NCBI GenBank assembly: GCA_049322355.1
Contig: JBMORG010000010.1
Span: 372,001 to 436,000, forward strand
DNA length: 64,000 nt
DNA from: 0-14-0-80-60-11 sp049322355
Lineage (GTDB): Bacteria; Desulfobacterota; Desulfobaccia; Desulfobaccales; 0-14-0-80-60-11
Direction: 5' to 3'
The notes beneath the pieces were generated by a model. That model was not told where the DNA came from, made no database searches, and saw only the letters and a list, made by a program, of their open reading frames with translations. The stretch's first letter is position 1, and every line of letters starts with the position of its first letter. Shown here piece after piece: positions 52,576 through 61,335 of this stretch. A program made the translations under genes and the position numbers.

Positions 52576-53081
52576 AGCAGCAGATCATCGTCAGCGGGCT
52601 GGGAGGGCAGGGGGCTCTCACCCTGACCCGATTGCTGGCAGAGACCGCCGCGGCCCTGGGGCTGCCGGTCATCACCTCTGAAACCCACGGCATGGCCCAA
52701 CGGGGCGGTACGGTCATCTCCATGATCAAAGTGGGACCTTTCCGCGGTCCCTTGATCCCCGCGGGAGAGGCGGACCGGGGGCTGTTTCTGCATCCCAAAA
52801 ACCTGGCGGTGCACCTTTATTATATGAGGCCGGGCGGGGCCGTGTTCGTCAATACCGCGGTACCCGGCGACTACCTGAAAGTGGACGCTCGCTCCCTGGC
52901 GGCGTCTCATGATTTACCCCCGGTGTCAGCCAACCTGATTCTTTTGGGGTACGCTGCGGGCAAGGGCGGGCTGTTTGCCGAGCCGGACCTCCTGATGGAG
53001 GTAATGATGGCCAAGACCCCGGACCGCTTCCGGGAGACAAGTTTGCGAGCCTTTAAAATTGGGTTGGCCGCAGCGGAATAA
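52572..53081 (+). CDS. iorB: Indolepyruvate:ferredoxin oxidoreductase, beta subunit
   Basis: About 170 residues, the gamma-type catalytic partner of IorA: IIVSGLGGQGALTLTRLLAE at the start, then SETHGMAQRGGTVISMIKVG and SANLILLGYAAG. ATG 52572 overlaps the iorA stop, so the longer frame from 52518 is rejected. The two subunits form an alpha2beta2-type oxygen-sensitive enzyme. It is followed by a hairpin and repeat-rich gap. Confidence 0.93.
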   Translation: MKQQIIVSGLGGQGALTLTRLLAETAAALGLPVITSETHGMAQRGGTVISMIKVGPFRGPLIPAGEADRGLFLHPKNLAVHLYYMRPGGAVFVNTAVPGDYLKVDARSLAASHDLPPVSANLILLGYAAGKGGLFAEPDLLMEVMMAKTPDRFRETSLRAFKIGLAAAE

Positions 53082-53118
53082 TGGTAACTATCTAAAAATA
53101 ATAAAAGATCAACTAAAT

Positions 53119-53136
53119 CCCCTTGTTTAAAAGGGG
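53119..53136 (+). terminator. Hairpin after iorB
   Basis: CCCCTT (53119-53124) pairs with AAGGGG over a short loop (GTTTAA), followed by ACTTTATAA. A weak terminator-like structure, similar in make-up to the one after livH. Confidence 0.4.
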
Positions 53137-53211
53137 ACTTTATAAGCCGGCTCGTGACCAGTCGCGCTGGTTTTCGCAACCACGTATGATGGTTCCGCAA
53201 AAAGTCCAAAA

Positions 53212-53313
53212 TTCCCTCCCCTTAATGGGGGAGGGTTAGGGTGGAGGTGAAATAATTAGCATTTTTTCACCGGTTCTTCCCCCTCCCCTTAATCCCCTCC
53301 CACCAGGGGAGGG
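53212..53313. repeat. Dispersed GC-rich intergenic repeat, family A, copy 3
   Basis: TTCCCTCCCCTTAATGGGGG, then AGGGTTAGGGTGGAGGTGAA and ATAATTAGC, closing with CCCTCCCACCAGGGGAGGG. It is the most complete copy; the internal CCCTCCCC/GGGGGAGGG arms can pair. It matches copies at 27286 and 31046. Confidence 0.65.
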
Positions 53314-53370
53314 AAAAATGACTTTTTACGAGTTCATCAAGTATTAGTTTGGATAGAAGGAGATTAAAAA

Positions 53371-53568
53371 ATGAAGGAATGTCCCCGGCATGAGAAAAAT
53401 CTGGCAAAATGCAACTGCACCTATGAGCCGTGTGAACGCAAAGGTATTTGTTGTGAATGCCTCAGTTACCACCGGAGCTCCGGCCAGCTGCCGGCCTGTT
53501 ACTTCACTCCGGAAGTGGAGCGAACCTATGACCGCAGCATCGCGCGGTTTATAAAATCAAAGCGCTAG
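53371..53568 (+). CDS. DUF6485-like cysteine-rich protein
   Basis: A 65-residue protein with eight Cys and two His (CPRH, CNCTYEPC, GICCEC, PACYF), a pattern seen in small zinc- or iron-binding proteins of anaerobes annotated DUF6485. AAGGAG lies before the ATG. It lies between iorB and livM and is flanked by repeats of two families. Its function is unknown. Confidence 0.75.
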   Translation: MKECPRHEKNLAKCNCTYEPCERKGICCECLSYHRSSGQLPACYFTPEVERTYDRSIARFIKSKR

Positions 53569-53593
53569 GCCGGGCTCCTGCAAAAACCCTTTT

Positions 53594-53676
53594 TGTCATC
53601 CTGAGCGAAGCGAAGGATCTCGTATTTTCTTAATATTATTTAGATTCTTCGGTCGCTTCGCTCCCTCAGAATGACA
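53594..53676. repeat. Dispersed palindromic repeat, family B, copy 1
   Basis: Inverted ends TGTCATCCTGAGCGAAGCGA and GTCGCTTCGCTCCCTCAGAA plus TGACA enclose an AT-rich centre. A related but diverged element lies at 59251-59326. The make-up fits a small non-coding palindromic element. Confidence 0.65.
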
Positions 53677-53744
53677 GAAACGTAGTTTTGCAAAAGGCTC
53701 AATTGGCAATCTTTTATCCTAAAACCGAAAACTAAAAACCGAAA

Positions 53745-54758
53745 ATGGTATCACTCATGGGAGGCTGGAAAAAGGCCAAATTGTTCGGTATCCGCCACCA
53801 TACCGGGCTCAAGGTGTGGGGGCTGGCTGCGGTTCTGGCGCTCACCCCCCTGGTCATGCGCAATCCTTACAACCTGGGGATTCTCAATCTTATCGGCCTC
53901 TTTGTCATCGTGGTCCTGGGACTCAACCTTTTCATCGGATTTGCCGGTCAGATATCTTTGGGGCACGCGGCTTTTTTCGGCCTGGGCGCCTATGGTTCGG
54001 CCATCCTCACCGCTACCTGTGCCTGGCCCGCCTGGCCTGCCATGGCCTTGACCGCGGCGGTTGTGGCCATGCTGGCCCTGATTATCGGCGTGCCCACCTT
54101 GCGGCTCACCGGCCACTACCTGGCCATGGCGACCCTGGGGTTTAACTACGTGGTGGACAGCATTTTCGTGCAGTGGGACACAGTCACCGGCGGTCCCAGC
54201 GGTCTTTCCGGGGTGCCGCCCCTGTCTGTGGGAGGTCTGAGCTTCGACAGCGACCTCAAGTTTCACTACCTGGTTTGGACTTTTGCTCTGGTGGCCCTGA
54301 CCCTGTGCCTAAACCTGGTGCGGAGCGGGGTGGGTCGGGGGTTGGCGGCCCTGGCCCAGGACGAAGTAGCCGCCGCCGCGCTGGGGGTTGACGTACGGCG
54401 CAACAAAATCAGGGTCTTTGTGCTGTCCGCAGTCTTTGCCTCGGTGGCCGGTAGCCTCTATGCCCATTATTTCGGCTATGTCAACCCTGATGCCTTCAGT
54501 ATCTTCAAGTCCTTGGACCTGGTGATTATGGTGGTGGTGGGCGGGCTGGGTTCCGTCTGGGGCACCTTGTTCGGGGCAGGGTTCATCACGGTGCTGCCCC
54601 ATTTTTTTGGATTCCTGGAAACCTACACCGACATTGTTCACGGCGTGATCCTGGTGGTGATCCTGGTTTTCCTACCCCAGGGTTTCGTGTCCGGGTTGGT
54701 GGATATCATCCGGATTCGCTGGGCCCGGCGGCGGCTGGCGTCGGCGCGGCAAACCTGA
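53745..54758 (+). CDS. livM: Branched-chain amino acid ABC transporter permease LivM
   Basis: A 337-residue permease. The conserved NLFIGFAGQISLGHAAFFGL is the LivM signature, and GPSGLSGVPP, AAALGVDVRRNKIRVFVLSA and MVVVGGLGSVWGTLFGA follow. Pairs with LivH at 49766. It begins after a repeat-filled gap, so it may have its own promoter. LivG follows 48 bases downstream. Confidence 0.92.
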   Translation: MVSLMGGWKKAKLFGIRHHTGLKVWGLAAVLALTPLVMRNPYNLGILNLIGLFVIVVLGLNLFIGFAGQISLGHAAFFGLGAYGSAILTATCAWPAWPAMALTAAVVAMLALIIGVPTLRLTGHYLAMATLGFNYVVDSIFVQWDTVTGGPSGLSGVPPLSVGGLSFDSDLKFHYLVWTFALVALTLCLNLVRSGVGRGLAALAQDEVAAAALGVDVRRNKIRVFVLSAVFASVAGSLYAHYFGYVNPDAFSIFKSLDLVIMVVVGGLGSVWGTLFGAGFITVLPHFFGFLETYTDIVHGVILVVILVFLPQGFVSGLVDIIRIRWARRRLASARQT

Positions 54759-54806
54759 TGAGCCAATATCTGTCATATAAGATAACCAATTTCGCTTTCT
54801 AGACGC

Positions 54807-55601
54807 ATGCCCACAGAGAAATCCCATAAAGACGCGCTTCTTCAGATAACGGGCCTCAGCAAACATTTCGGGGGAGTGCCGGCGCTGGACCACGTCAGCT
54901 TTTCTGCAGAGCAGGGCAAGGTCACCGCGCTCATCGGGCCCAACGGCGCGGGCAAGACCACCCTCATCAACTGCCTCACCGGAGTCACCCGGCCGGATAA
55001 GGGGGACATCCGGTTTCAGGGTGCCGATATTGCCGGCGTGGCGGCTCACCGGGTGGCCCGGCTGGGCATAACCCGCACTTTTCAGAATCTCCGGATTTTT
55101 CCCCGTTTATCGGTCCTGGACAATGTCCTCTGCGGTCTCACCATCCAGGCCGGGGACTCTATGCTGGAAGCCCTTCTCCGCCTCCCCGGTTTGCGGCACC
55201 GGGAGCGGCGCCTGAAACTTATGACCCTGGAAACCCTGGATGCCTTCGGCCTGGCGGACAAAGCGGGCTGGCCGGTGGGGGTGCTGCCCTACGGGGACCG
55301 GAAGCGGGTGGAGATGGCCCGGGCTTTTGTATCGCAGCCGACCTTGACCCTGCTGGACGAGCCGGTGGCGGGCCTCAATCCGGAAGAGACCGGGGCGGTG
55401 GCTACCCTCATTCGCCAAATGCGGCTAGCGGGAAAGACTATGGTCCTGGTGGAACATGACATGGAACTGGTGATGGGGGTTTCGGATCACGTGGTGGTCC
55501 TGGACGGCGGTTGCCGCATCGCCCACGGCACCCCCGACGAAGTGCGCCATAATCCCCTGGTCCTGGAGGCCTACCTGGGCCGCATGAGTGCCACGGCATA
55601 A
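54807..55601 (+). CDS. livG: Branched-chain amino acid ABC transporter ATPase LivG
   Basis: A 264-residue ABC ATPase. Walker A is GPNGAGKTT and the Q-loop region reads TRTFQNLRIF, the LivG hallmark. The signature motif reads LPYGDRKRVEMARA (the usual LSGGQ is YGDRK here, normal for LivG), Walker B is LTLLDEPVAGLNP, and the His switch is in VEHDM. The second ATPase livF and a binding protein gene are not found downstream, where an AlkD-like gene starts 24 bases later. Confidence 0.92.
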   Translation: MPTEKSHKDALLQITGLSKHFGGVPALDHVSFSAEQGKVTALIGPNGAGKTTLINCLTGVTRPDKGDIRFQGADIAGVAAHRVARLGITRTFQNLRIFPRLSVLDNVLCGLTIQAGDSMLEALLRLPGLRHRERRLKLMTLETLDAFGLADKAGWPVGVLPYGDRKRVEMARAFVSQPTLTLLDEPVAGLNPEETGAVATLIRQMRLAGKTMVLVEHDMELVMGVSDHVVVLDGGCRIAHGTPDEVRHNPLVLEAYLGRMSATA

Positions 55602-55625
55602 AGGCAACAAGGGGAAAACTCCGCA

Positions 55626-56333
55626 ATGGGCTTGGCAGAAATCCAGGGGGAGCTGGCAAGTCTGGGTGACGCTCCCCGGGCCGCCATTCTCCAACGGTTT
55701 TTTAAAACCGGACCGGGAGAATATGGCGAAGGCGACATCTTCCGGGGGATCCGGGTGCCGGTCTTGAGAAAATTGGCCAGGAAGTATAGCTTCCTGCCCC
55801 TGTTTGAGGCCGAAGGCCTGCTCCGCTCCGCCTTTCATGAAGACCGCTTACTTGCCCTCTTCATCCTGATTGATCATTATTATAAAGGCGAAGGCCGCGT
55901 CAAATCAGACATCCATCATCTCTATCTGAAACACACCTGGTTTGTTAATAACTGGGACCTGGTGGATGCCTCGGCCCCGCATCTGATGGGCCATTACCTG
56001 AGAGACCGGGATAAAGATACCCTGACTCGCCTGGCCGCTTCGACCAGTCTGTGGGAGCGGCGCATGGCCATCATGGCCACTTTTGCCTACATTAAAGAGG
56101 GAGAATTTGAGGAAACGCTCAGAATTTCCCTCCTCCTGCTGGCCGACCACGAGGATTTGATCCATAAAGCGGTGGGCTGGATGCTGCGGGAAGTGGGCAA
56201 ACGCGAACAGGCGGTGGCGGAAGCCTTTGTGCGAGCCCATCACCGAAAAATGCCCCGCACCATGTTGCGTTACGCCATTGAGAAGTATCCCGAAGCCAAA
56301 AGACAGGCTTATTTGAAAGGCGCTCCGGTTTGA
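55626..56333 (+). CDS. AlkD-like DNA alkylation repair protein
   Basis: A 235-residue HEAT-like helical repeat protein of the AlkD family, which recognises and excises alkylated bases such as 7-methylguanine. The family core NNWDLVDASAPHLMG is present, with the charged VPVLRKLARKYSFLP and WERRMAIMATFAYI. It follows livG by 24 bases on the same strand, although the two are functionally unrelated. A hairpin follows the stop. Confidence 0.88.
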   Translation: MGLAEIQGELASLGDAPRAAILQRFFKTGPGEYGEGDIFRGIRVPVLRKLARKYSFLPLFEAEGLLRSAFHEDRLLALFILIDHYYKGEGRVKSDIHHLYLKHTWFVNNWDLVDASAPHLMGHYLRDRDKDTLTRLAASTSLWERRMAIMATFAYIKEGEFEETLRISLLLLADHEDLIHKAVGWMLREVGKREQAVAEAFVRAHHRKMPRTMLRYAIEKYPEAKRQAYLKGAPV

Positions 56334-56362
56334 TTTGCGACAGGATGAAGTCGGAACCGACC

Positions 56363-56387
56363 GGGATCGCCAGGCTGCGGCGGTCCC
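56363..56387. terminator. Hairpin between convergent genes
   Basis: GGGATCGCC (56363-56371) pairs with GGCGGTCCC (56379-56387) with one G-U pair. It separates the AlkD-like gene from the DUF1134-like gene; the U-tract is weak. Confidence 0.5.
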
Positions 56388-56408
56388 GATCAGGCGGAAT
56401 AGGTCTCG

Positions 56409-56852
56409 CTACTGCATATAGATATTGAAGCCTTGGGGCCCGATGTTCAACTGCACCCCTTGCTGCACGGCATACAGATTGATGATAACGTTGCTTTGGT
56501 TCTGCATCTTCAGGCCAGCCGGGCCGCCGGCCAGGGCGATGCCTGCACCTACGGCCGCATAATTGCCGGCAAACTGAGAGACATTGTTCATATTGTAAAC
56601 GTTCCCCACCGCGCTGATGGAGGCGATCCCCACACTGCCCACGCTGAGGCCGTCGATCTTGAAGAGATAGCGCTTGCCGTTGAACCTTAAAACCCCGCTC
56701 CCCGAACTGAAACCGACGCCCGCGGATACGCTGGTCATATCAATGGATACCGAGCCCACCGGGTAATACGGCTGCTGGGCGGTTCCAGGCGTTACCGTCA
56801 CCAGGAGTAAGGCCGCCAGCACCAGAGAGGGAAGAATCCTGCTTGCACGCAT
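56409..56852 (-). CDS. DUF1134-like secreted protein
   Basis: A 147-residue protein with a signal peptide (ILPSLVLAALLLVTVTPGTA) and a compact beta-rich domain: GSGVLRFNGKRYLFKIDGLS, VYNMNNVSQFAGNYAAVGAG and QGVQLNIGPQGFNIYMQ. This string of motifs matches the DUF1134 (EipA-like) periplasmic family. Some family members affect cell-envelope integrity; its role here is unknown. No operon partner. Confidence 0.75.
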   Translation of the reverse strand: MRASRILPSLVLAALLLVTVTPGTAQQPYYPVGSVSIDMTSVSAGVGFSSGSGVLRFNGKRYLFKIDGLSVGSVGIASISAVGNVYNMNNVSQFAGNYAAVGAGIALAGGPAGLKMQNQSNVIINLYAVQQGVQLNIGPQGFNIYMQ

Positions 56853-57109
56853 AGTTTAACATCCTTTCTTTAATTGGCGTTCTCATATCAAGGTTAAACG
56901 TTCACCGCCCAAAGTCAAGCCTGATCTTGCCTGCTGCGGATTTTTGGGGCTATCTCCCAGGCCCAGGTTGTGACTACGCTTCCTTTAGGCAACTTTGGTG
57001 TCATATCCTTGATCAGAGGTTTGTTGGTGCGTTAGAAGGTTTGAGCAAGGTTAACCTACCGGTACTCCCGAAGTTGAAAAAATCCTTTGCCCGAACCTGC
57101 ACTTAATGG

Positions 57110-57265
57110 AAGGTTCGAGGGGAGAAAAAGGCCACCATTTTGGTGTGCAAACCTGGCGCCGCAACCAGGCTTATCAGCGCCGAAGACCTGCCCCCGGGCA
57201 CGGCCATTGGCACCGGCGTCACTCTCATCGACCTGGCGGAGGAGTCCGAGGTTTTTACGTTTTAG
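57110..57265 (+). pseudogene. Possible remnant of a GyrA/ParC-like C-terminal blade
   Basis: A frame open for about 50 codons without a start signal ends at TAG 57265. It encodes KKATILVCKPGAATRLISAE and then GTAIGTGVTLIDLAEESEV. The pattern GxxxGVxLIxLxEExxV recalls the beta-pinwheel repeats at the C-terminus of gyrase or topoisomerase IV subunit A. It is too short for a working protein and overlaps the end of the YkgJ-type gene. It could equally be chance. Confidence 0.25.
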
Positions 57266-58035
57266 GCTTTTTGAGGACCGGGGAGGCCGGGAAACACTTC
57301 ATCTCCCATTATCCATCTTTCCACCGAAATTTCTTTGCTAAAAAAAACCTGGAGGGCCCGGGAGAGGTCAAGCGTTCCGGCCTGGCAGCCCGCGGCTTGG
57401 CAGCCTTCCAAGACGCCGGCGCTCACAGATAGAGTGATCTCTTGGCGATGGGCGTAATATTGACTCCCGGCCAGGTTGCCTGAGTGCAAGTCGACCTCGC
57501 AGCGCTCCCGGTTGAGTCCATGCATGGCCCGGCAGACCAGGGGCCGGATGGGGTATACCGAACACCTGTGGCCGCGCAACAAGGGGCAGGGCAAATCCTG
57601 TCTTGCAGCGGCGAGGGCAGCTTTGGTTTTGCCGGCGGCCAGGGCAAGATTCCGGGCCACCTGGGACAGCACCAGGTCTTTATCCGCCTGGGAAAAATGG
57701 CGGCTGAGGTGGTGGCCGATGAGCAGGGCTTCTGGTGGCGTCAGTTCCACCAGGTTATGGCAGCAGGCGTCACAGCCTTCCTGGCAGGCCAGTTTTTGGG
57801 GGAGGGGATTTTCAGCTTCGACGCTCCGGATTAAATGCTCAGCCAGGAAAAAGGCGCTGGTGGCGATTTCCAAAGCCCGGTCCGGCACCCGGCCTTGATG
57901 GATAATGGCAACGACATTTTCCCGGGCCATTCGAGAAATAGCTTGATTGATCCGGCCATTCGATAGATGGTGGGCTGCCACACCGGCAGTTCGCGGGCTC
58001 TTCCCAAACTTTTTGCCCTTAGAGGCCTTGCCCAC
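57262..58035 (-). CDS. YkgJ-type cysteine-cluster protein
   Basis: A 257-residue protein with a conserved cysteine cluster: CQEGCDACCHNLVELTPPEA, then CPLLRGHRCSVYPIRPLVCR and later MHGLNRERCEV. This is the YkgJ/UPF0153 pattern, thought to bind zinc or an iron-sulfur cluster. The N-terminal 70 residues are basic and helical and not part of the family core. The biochemical role is not known. Confidence 0.82.
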   Translation of the reverse strand: MGKASKGKKFGKSPRTAGVAAHHLSNGRINQAISRMARENVVAIIHQGRVPDRALEIATSAFFLAEHLIRSVEAENPLPQKLACQEGCDACCHNLVELTPPEALLIGHHLSRHFSQADKDLVLSQVARNLALAAGKTKAALAAARQDLPCPLLRGHRCSVYPIRPLVCRAMHGLNRERCEVDLHSGNLAGSQYYAHRQEITLSVSAGVLEGCQAAGCQAGTLDLSRALQVFFSKEISVERWIMGDEVFPGLPGPQKA

Positions 58036-58265
58036 GTTGCCAAACCTCCGACCGGCAGTCAGTCTTTGCTTTCATCGGCTGGCGGAAAGGAGCCGATGAA
58101 CTCAAGGCTTATTTGTGATTTTGTGAGGCTTGAGGATGAAGCTCTGCAAACTCAGACTCCCACAAGACGCCGGCTTTCCGCAAGAAATCTCATTCATTTC
58201 ATAAGATTAATGCTATGATGAGAACGTCATGTGTATTTAATCTTATTAATTCAGGAAGTGCAACC

Positions 58266-59219
58266 ATGACCAGGCTCCCTTATCCCATAACGAAAATCCT
58301 GCTTCCTTATGACGGCAGTCCCTCTGCCCGGAACGCCCTGGAGCTGGCCGCTCAACTCAGTATTGCCGGCAAGGAGGCAGTAAAAGGATTGGCCTTGCTC
58401 CAGGTCATCGGGGGCAGTTATCTGGCCCGGCATGTCCATAACGTGGATTTGCGGGTCACCCGCATGAACCGGGACAAGGATTGGCAAAGGATCCGCAAGC
58501 GCTACGTGGAGAGCGAAGTCTTGCCCGTCCTGGAGGAAGGGAAAAAAATCCTCCAGTCTCTGGGCGTCCAAGCTCCCATCGAGGTGCGCGTCGTCGAAGG
58601 CAAGGTCAGTGATGAGATCATCCGATTGACCCGGGAAGAAGCCTTTTCCACCATCATCATGGGCCGGCGAGGTTTGTCGCACCTCAAAGCCTTGCTCCTG
58701 GGAAGCGTTACGCGCAGCGTCTTGTCACTGGCGCAGGGGGTGACCGTGTACGTGGCCGGTCAAGAGGCACTGCCAAAGACCGGTTGTCCCATTTCCCCCA
58801 TGCTGCTGCCCATAGACGGGTCTGAGTCCAGCCTGGCCGCAGTCCGTGAAGCCGCGGCCCTGGCCCAGGCCTTTAGACCCATGAACCCCTCTCTGACCCT
58901 GTTTTACGTAATCGATATCGCCCTGCTGGGGATGAAGATTGATGAAGGGGCTTATGATCTGGTGGAAGAGGGAGAGAGAATTCTGACCGAGTCTAGGCGC
59001 GTCCTCCAAGAAGCCGGGTTGGAGGGATGTTGGGAGGAAAAGCTGGTCACCGGGGAACCGGCCCGGGCCATTGTCCAGCAAGCCGAAGAAGGCGGCTATC
59101 CCCTTATCTTGATGGGGAGCAAGGGGCACTCGGCCCTGGCCACCATGCTCCTCGGCAGCGTCACCAGCAGCGTGGTGCACACCGTATCCCGCTCTGCCGT
59201 GGCTGTTGTCTATGACTAA
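58266..59219 (+). CDS. Double-domain universal stress protein
   Basis: About 317 residues with two USP domains. The first begins ITKILLPYDGSPSARNALEL and has GRRGLSHLKALLLGSVTRSV; the second has LLPIDGSESSLAAV and GSKGHSALATMLLGSVTSSV. ATG 58266 has AGGAAG seven bases upstream and is chosen over ATG 58215. It is more diverged than the pair at 40653/41667, with a longer insertion in each domain. It is a single gene followed by a family B repeat. Confidence 0.9.
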   Translation: MTRLPYPITKILLPYDGSPSARNALELAAQLSIAGKEAVKGLALLQVIGGSYLARHVHNVDLRVTRMNRDKDWQRIRKRYVESEVLPVLEEGKKILQSLGVQAPIEVRVVEGKVSDEIIRLTREEAFSTIIMGRRGLSHLKALLLGSVTRSVLSLAQGVTVYVAGQEALPKTGCPISPMLLPIDGSESSLAAVREAAALAQAFRPMNPSLTLFYVIDIALLGMKIDEGAYDLVEEGERILTESRRVLQEAGLEGCWEEKLVTGEPARAIVQQAEEGGYPLILMGSKGHSALATMLLGSVTSSVVHTVSRSAVAVVYD

Positions 59220-59250
59220 AAAAAAAATATAAATAAATTACATTCATATT

Positions 59251-59326
59251 TGTCGCTCTGAGCCGCCAAAGGCGGCGAAGAATCTCAAAACAGAAAGAGA
59301 CCCTTCACCTTCGGCTCAGGGTGACA
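59251..59326. repeat. Dispersed palindromic repeat, family B, copy 2
   Basis: Ends TGTCGCTCTGAGCC and GGCTCAGGGTGACA are inverted, with AAGAATCTC inside as in the copy at 53594. The AAAGGCGGCGAAG part replaces the GAAGCGAAGG part, so it is a diverged relative. Confidence 0.6.
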
Positions 59327-59404
59327 AAAAATGTGTTACCGTTTTGTAAGTCATTGTTATTTAAAAGACTACCGTCGACTTAAATTGAAATGCGATGATA
59401 AAAG

Positions 59405-61141
59405 ATGACAAGCTTGCCAAAGAAAACTACTGCCTCGCCAACTAAACTTTATTGCTTCCTCCTGGCCGCCTTGATTCTGGCGCTTCTGGTTGCCGACACC
59501 CGGGCCGCAGATCATCTCAATTTGGCAGGAACGGTAAAAAACCCCCAGGGGAAGGCCATTAAAGATGTGGTGGTGGAGGTGACGGTGAACGGCCAACCCC
59601 TGCAACCCCTGGGTAAAGAAGGAGAAATTCGCACCGGGGCCCATGGCAGCTTTGCAGCAGACTTTATCCTGCCGGCCGGGGCCCTGCCCGGGACGGTGGC
59701 GGTGCGCACCTCCAAACCCGCCTGGCGGGCTTTCGGGCCCATTCCGGTGAAACTGCAAGCCGGGGAGCCCGATGGGGCCGGCAACCGCATTTTTTACGCC
59801 TATCAGAATATCACCTTGGAACGCCAGGTAACCCCGGCCTTCTGGCTGGCCAGCCTCATTTTGCTCTCGGTCTATCTCATCATCGCCCTGGAATGGCTGC
59901 ACCGCACCCTGGCCGCCCTTCTGGGCGCCACCCTGATGTTATTCATCTCCTACACACTGGGGGTCTACGATCCCGCCTATTTCATCTTTTCTTTTGATGA
60001 CGCCATCCATGCCATGGATATGAATGTGGTTTTTCTGTTGCTGGGCATGATGATCATTGTGGGGGTCATCAAGAAAACCGGCATGTTTCAGTGGCTGGCC
60101 TACAAGAGTTACGCCCTGGCCCGGGGCAATGTCTTTGTCCTGGCAGTGCTTTTTATGTGGATTACCGCGGTGGTTTCGGCCTTCCTGGACAATGTCACCA
60201 CCATGCTCCTCATGATACCGGTGACCATAGAAATTGCCCTGACCTTGAGAATCAACCCCATCACCTTGCTGCTCCCCGAAGTTTTCGCCTCCAATGTGGG
60301 GGGCACGGCCACCCTCATCGGCGACCCGCCCAACATCCTCATCGGCTCTTACGCCGACCTCACCTTTGGTCAATTTGTCGTTAATTTGACCGGGATTTGC
60401 ATAATCTGCATGATCGTCACGGCTGTTTATTATGTTTTCTGGTATAAAAAAGATTATCTTCGAGCCGAAATAAACGACGTCCAAGCCACCATCGACTCGC
60501 TGCGGGAGGAATACCGCATCACCGACCATAAGCTCCTGGCTCTGTGCCTAACTCTCCTGGGCTTGACGATTTTCTTGTTCATCATTCACGGCAGCCTCCA
60601 TATGCAGCCTTCGGTGGCCGCCCTGACGGGGGCCATGCTCCTTTTGGTCTTTTCCCGGGTGGATATCGTGGAGATGCTGGAACACGAAGTGGAATGGCCC
60701 ACCCTGGTCTTTTTCATGGCCCTGTTTATGGTGATCGCCGGGGCAGAGGAAACCGGCCTGATTCAGTTTATTGCCGAGTGGGTCAGGGATGTTTCCGGCG
60801 GTTCGCTGACAGTGGCCATCATCATGGTCCTGTGGGTCTCGGCCATCGCTTCAGCCTTTATCGACAATATCCCCTTCACCGCCACCATGCTCCCCATTAT
60901 CGCCTTCCTGAACCAGACCATACCGGGCGCCGACAGCGGCGTCCTGTGGTGGTCCCTGGCCCTGGGAGCCTGCCTGGGGGGCAACGGCACCATGATCGGA
61001 GCCTCAGCCAACGTGGTGACCGTGGGCCTGATGGAAAGGGCAGGCTACCAGGTTTCATTCCTGGGCTACATGAAGGCGTGCTTTGCGCCCATGCTGATCA
61101 CGGTCGCCCTCTCCATGGTTTACCTGCTGCTGGCGTATTGA
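59405..61141 (+). CDS. SLC13/ArsB/NhaD-type transporter with an N-terminal periplasmic domain
   Basis: A 578-residue protein. A signal peptide (about 1-32) is followed by a beta-sandwich of about 100 residues with LAGTVKNPQGKAIKDVVVEV, like carboxypeptidase-regulatory domains. About 11 transmembrane helices come next, with the ion-transporter-superfamily motifs FLDNVTTMLLMIPVTIEIAL, NVGGTATLIGDPPNILIGSY and the second-half FIDNIPFTATMLPIIAFL plus GGNGTMIGASANVV. These resemble NhaD sodium/proton antiporters and ArsB-like permeases. Which ion it moves is open. It stands alone between the USP gene and an APC permease. Confidence 0.85.
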   Translation: MTSLPKKTTASPTKLYCFLLAALILALLVADTRAADHLNLAGTVKNPQGKAIKDVVVEVTVNGQPLQPLGKEGEIRTGAHGSFAADFILPAGALPGTVAVRTSKPAWRAFGPIPVKLQAGEPDGAGNRIFYAYQNITLERQVTPAFWLASLILLSVYLIIALEWLHRTLAALLGATLMLFISYTLGVYDPAYFIFSFDDAIHAMDMNVVFLLLGMMIIVGVIKKTGMFQWLAYKSYALARGNVFVLAVLFMWITAVVSAFLDNVTTMLLMIPVTIEIALTLRINPITLLLPEVFASNVGGTATLIGDPPNILIGSYADLTFGQFVVNLTGICIICMIVTAVYYVFWYKKDYLRAEINDVQATIDSLREEYRITDHKLLALCLTLLGLTIFLFIIHGSLHMQPSVAALTGAMLLLVFSRVDIVEMLEHEVEWPTLVFFMALFMVIAGAEETGLIQFIAEWVRDVSGGSLTVAIIMVLWVSAIASAFIDNIPFTATMLPIIAFLNQTIPGADSGVLWWSLALGACLGGNGTMIGASANVVTVGLMERAGYQVSFLGYMKACFAPMLITVALSMVYLLLAY

Positions 61142-61335
61142 AGGAGAAACGAATCCCTGGAAGACTGTCCTGAGGCTAACGCCGCTTGGGAAAATTCAAA
61201 ATTCTCAGGGGCCAGGCTTTCTCGTATAACCCGGCTAAGCGGTATTGGCAGCGGCCCTGGATTCCGAGCTTCAAAGGGTTATTTCCTTTTTCAGAAGACA
61301 TGGACAAATATTTGAAAATTAGATATTAGTGATAT

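Noticed and set aside
27286..53313. CRISPR array
   Set aside because: The family A repeats are three isolated copies tens of kilobases apart, without spacers or cas genes.
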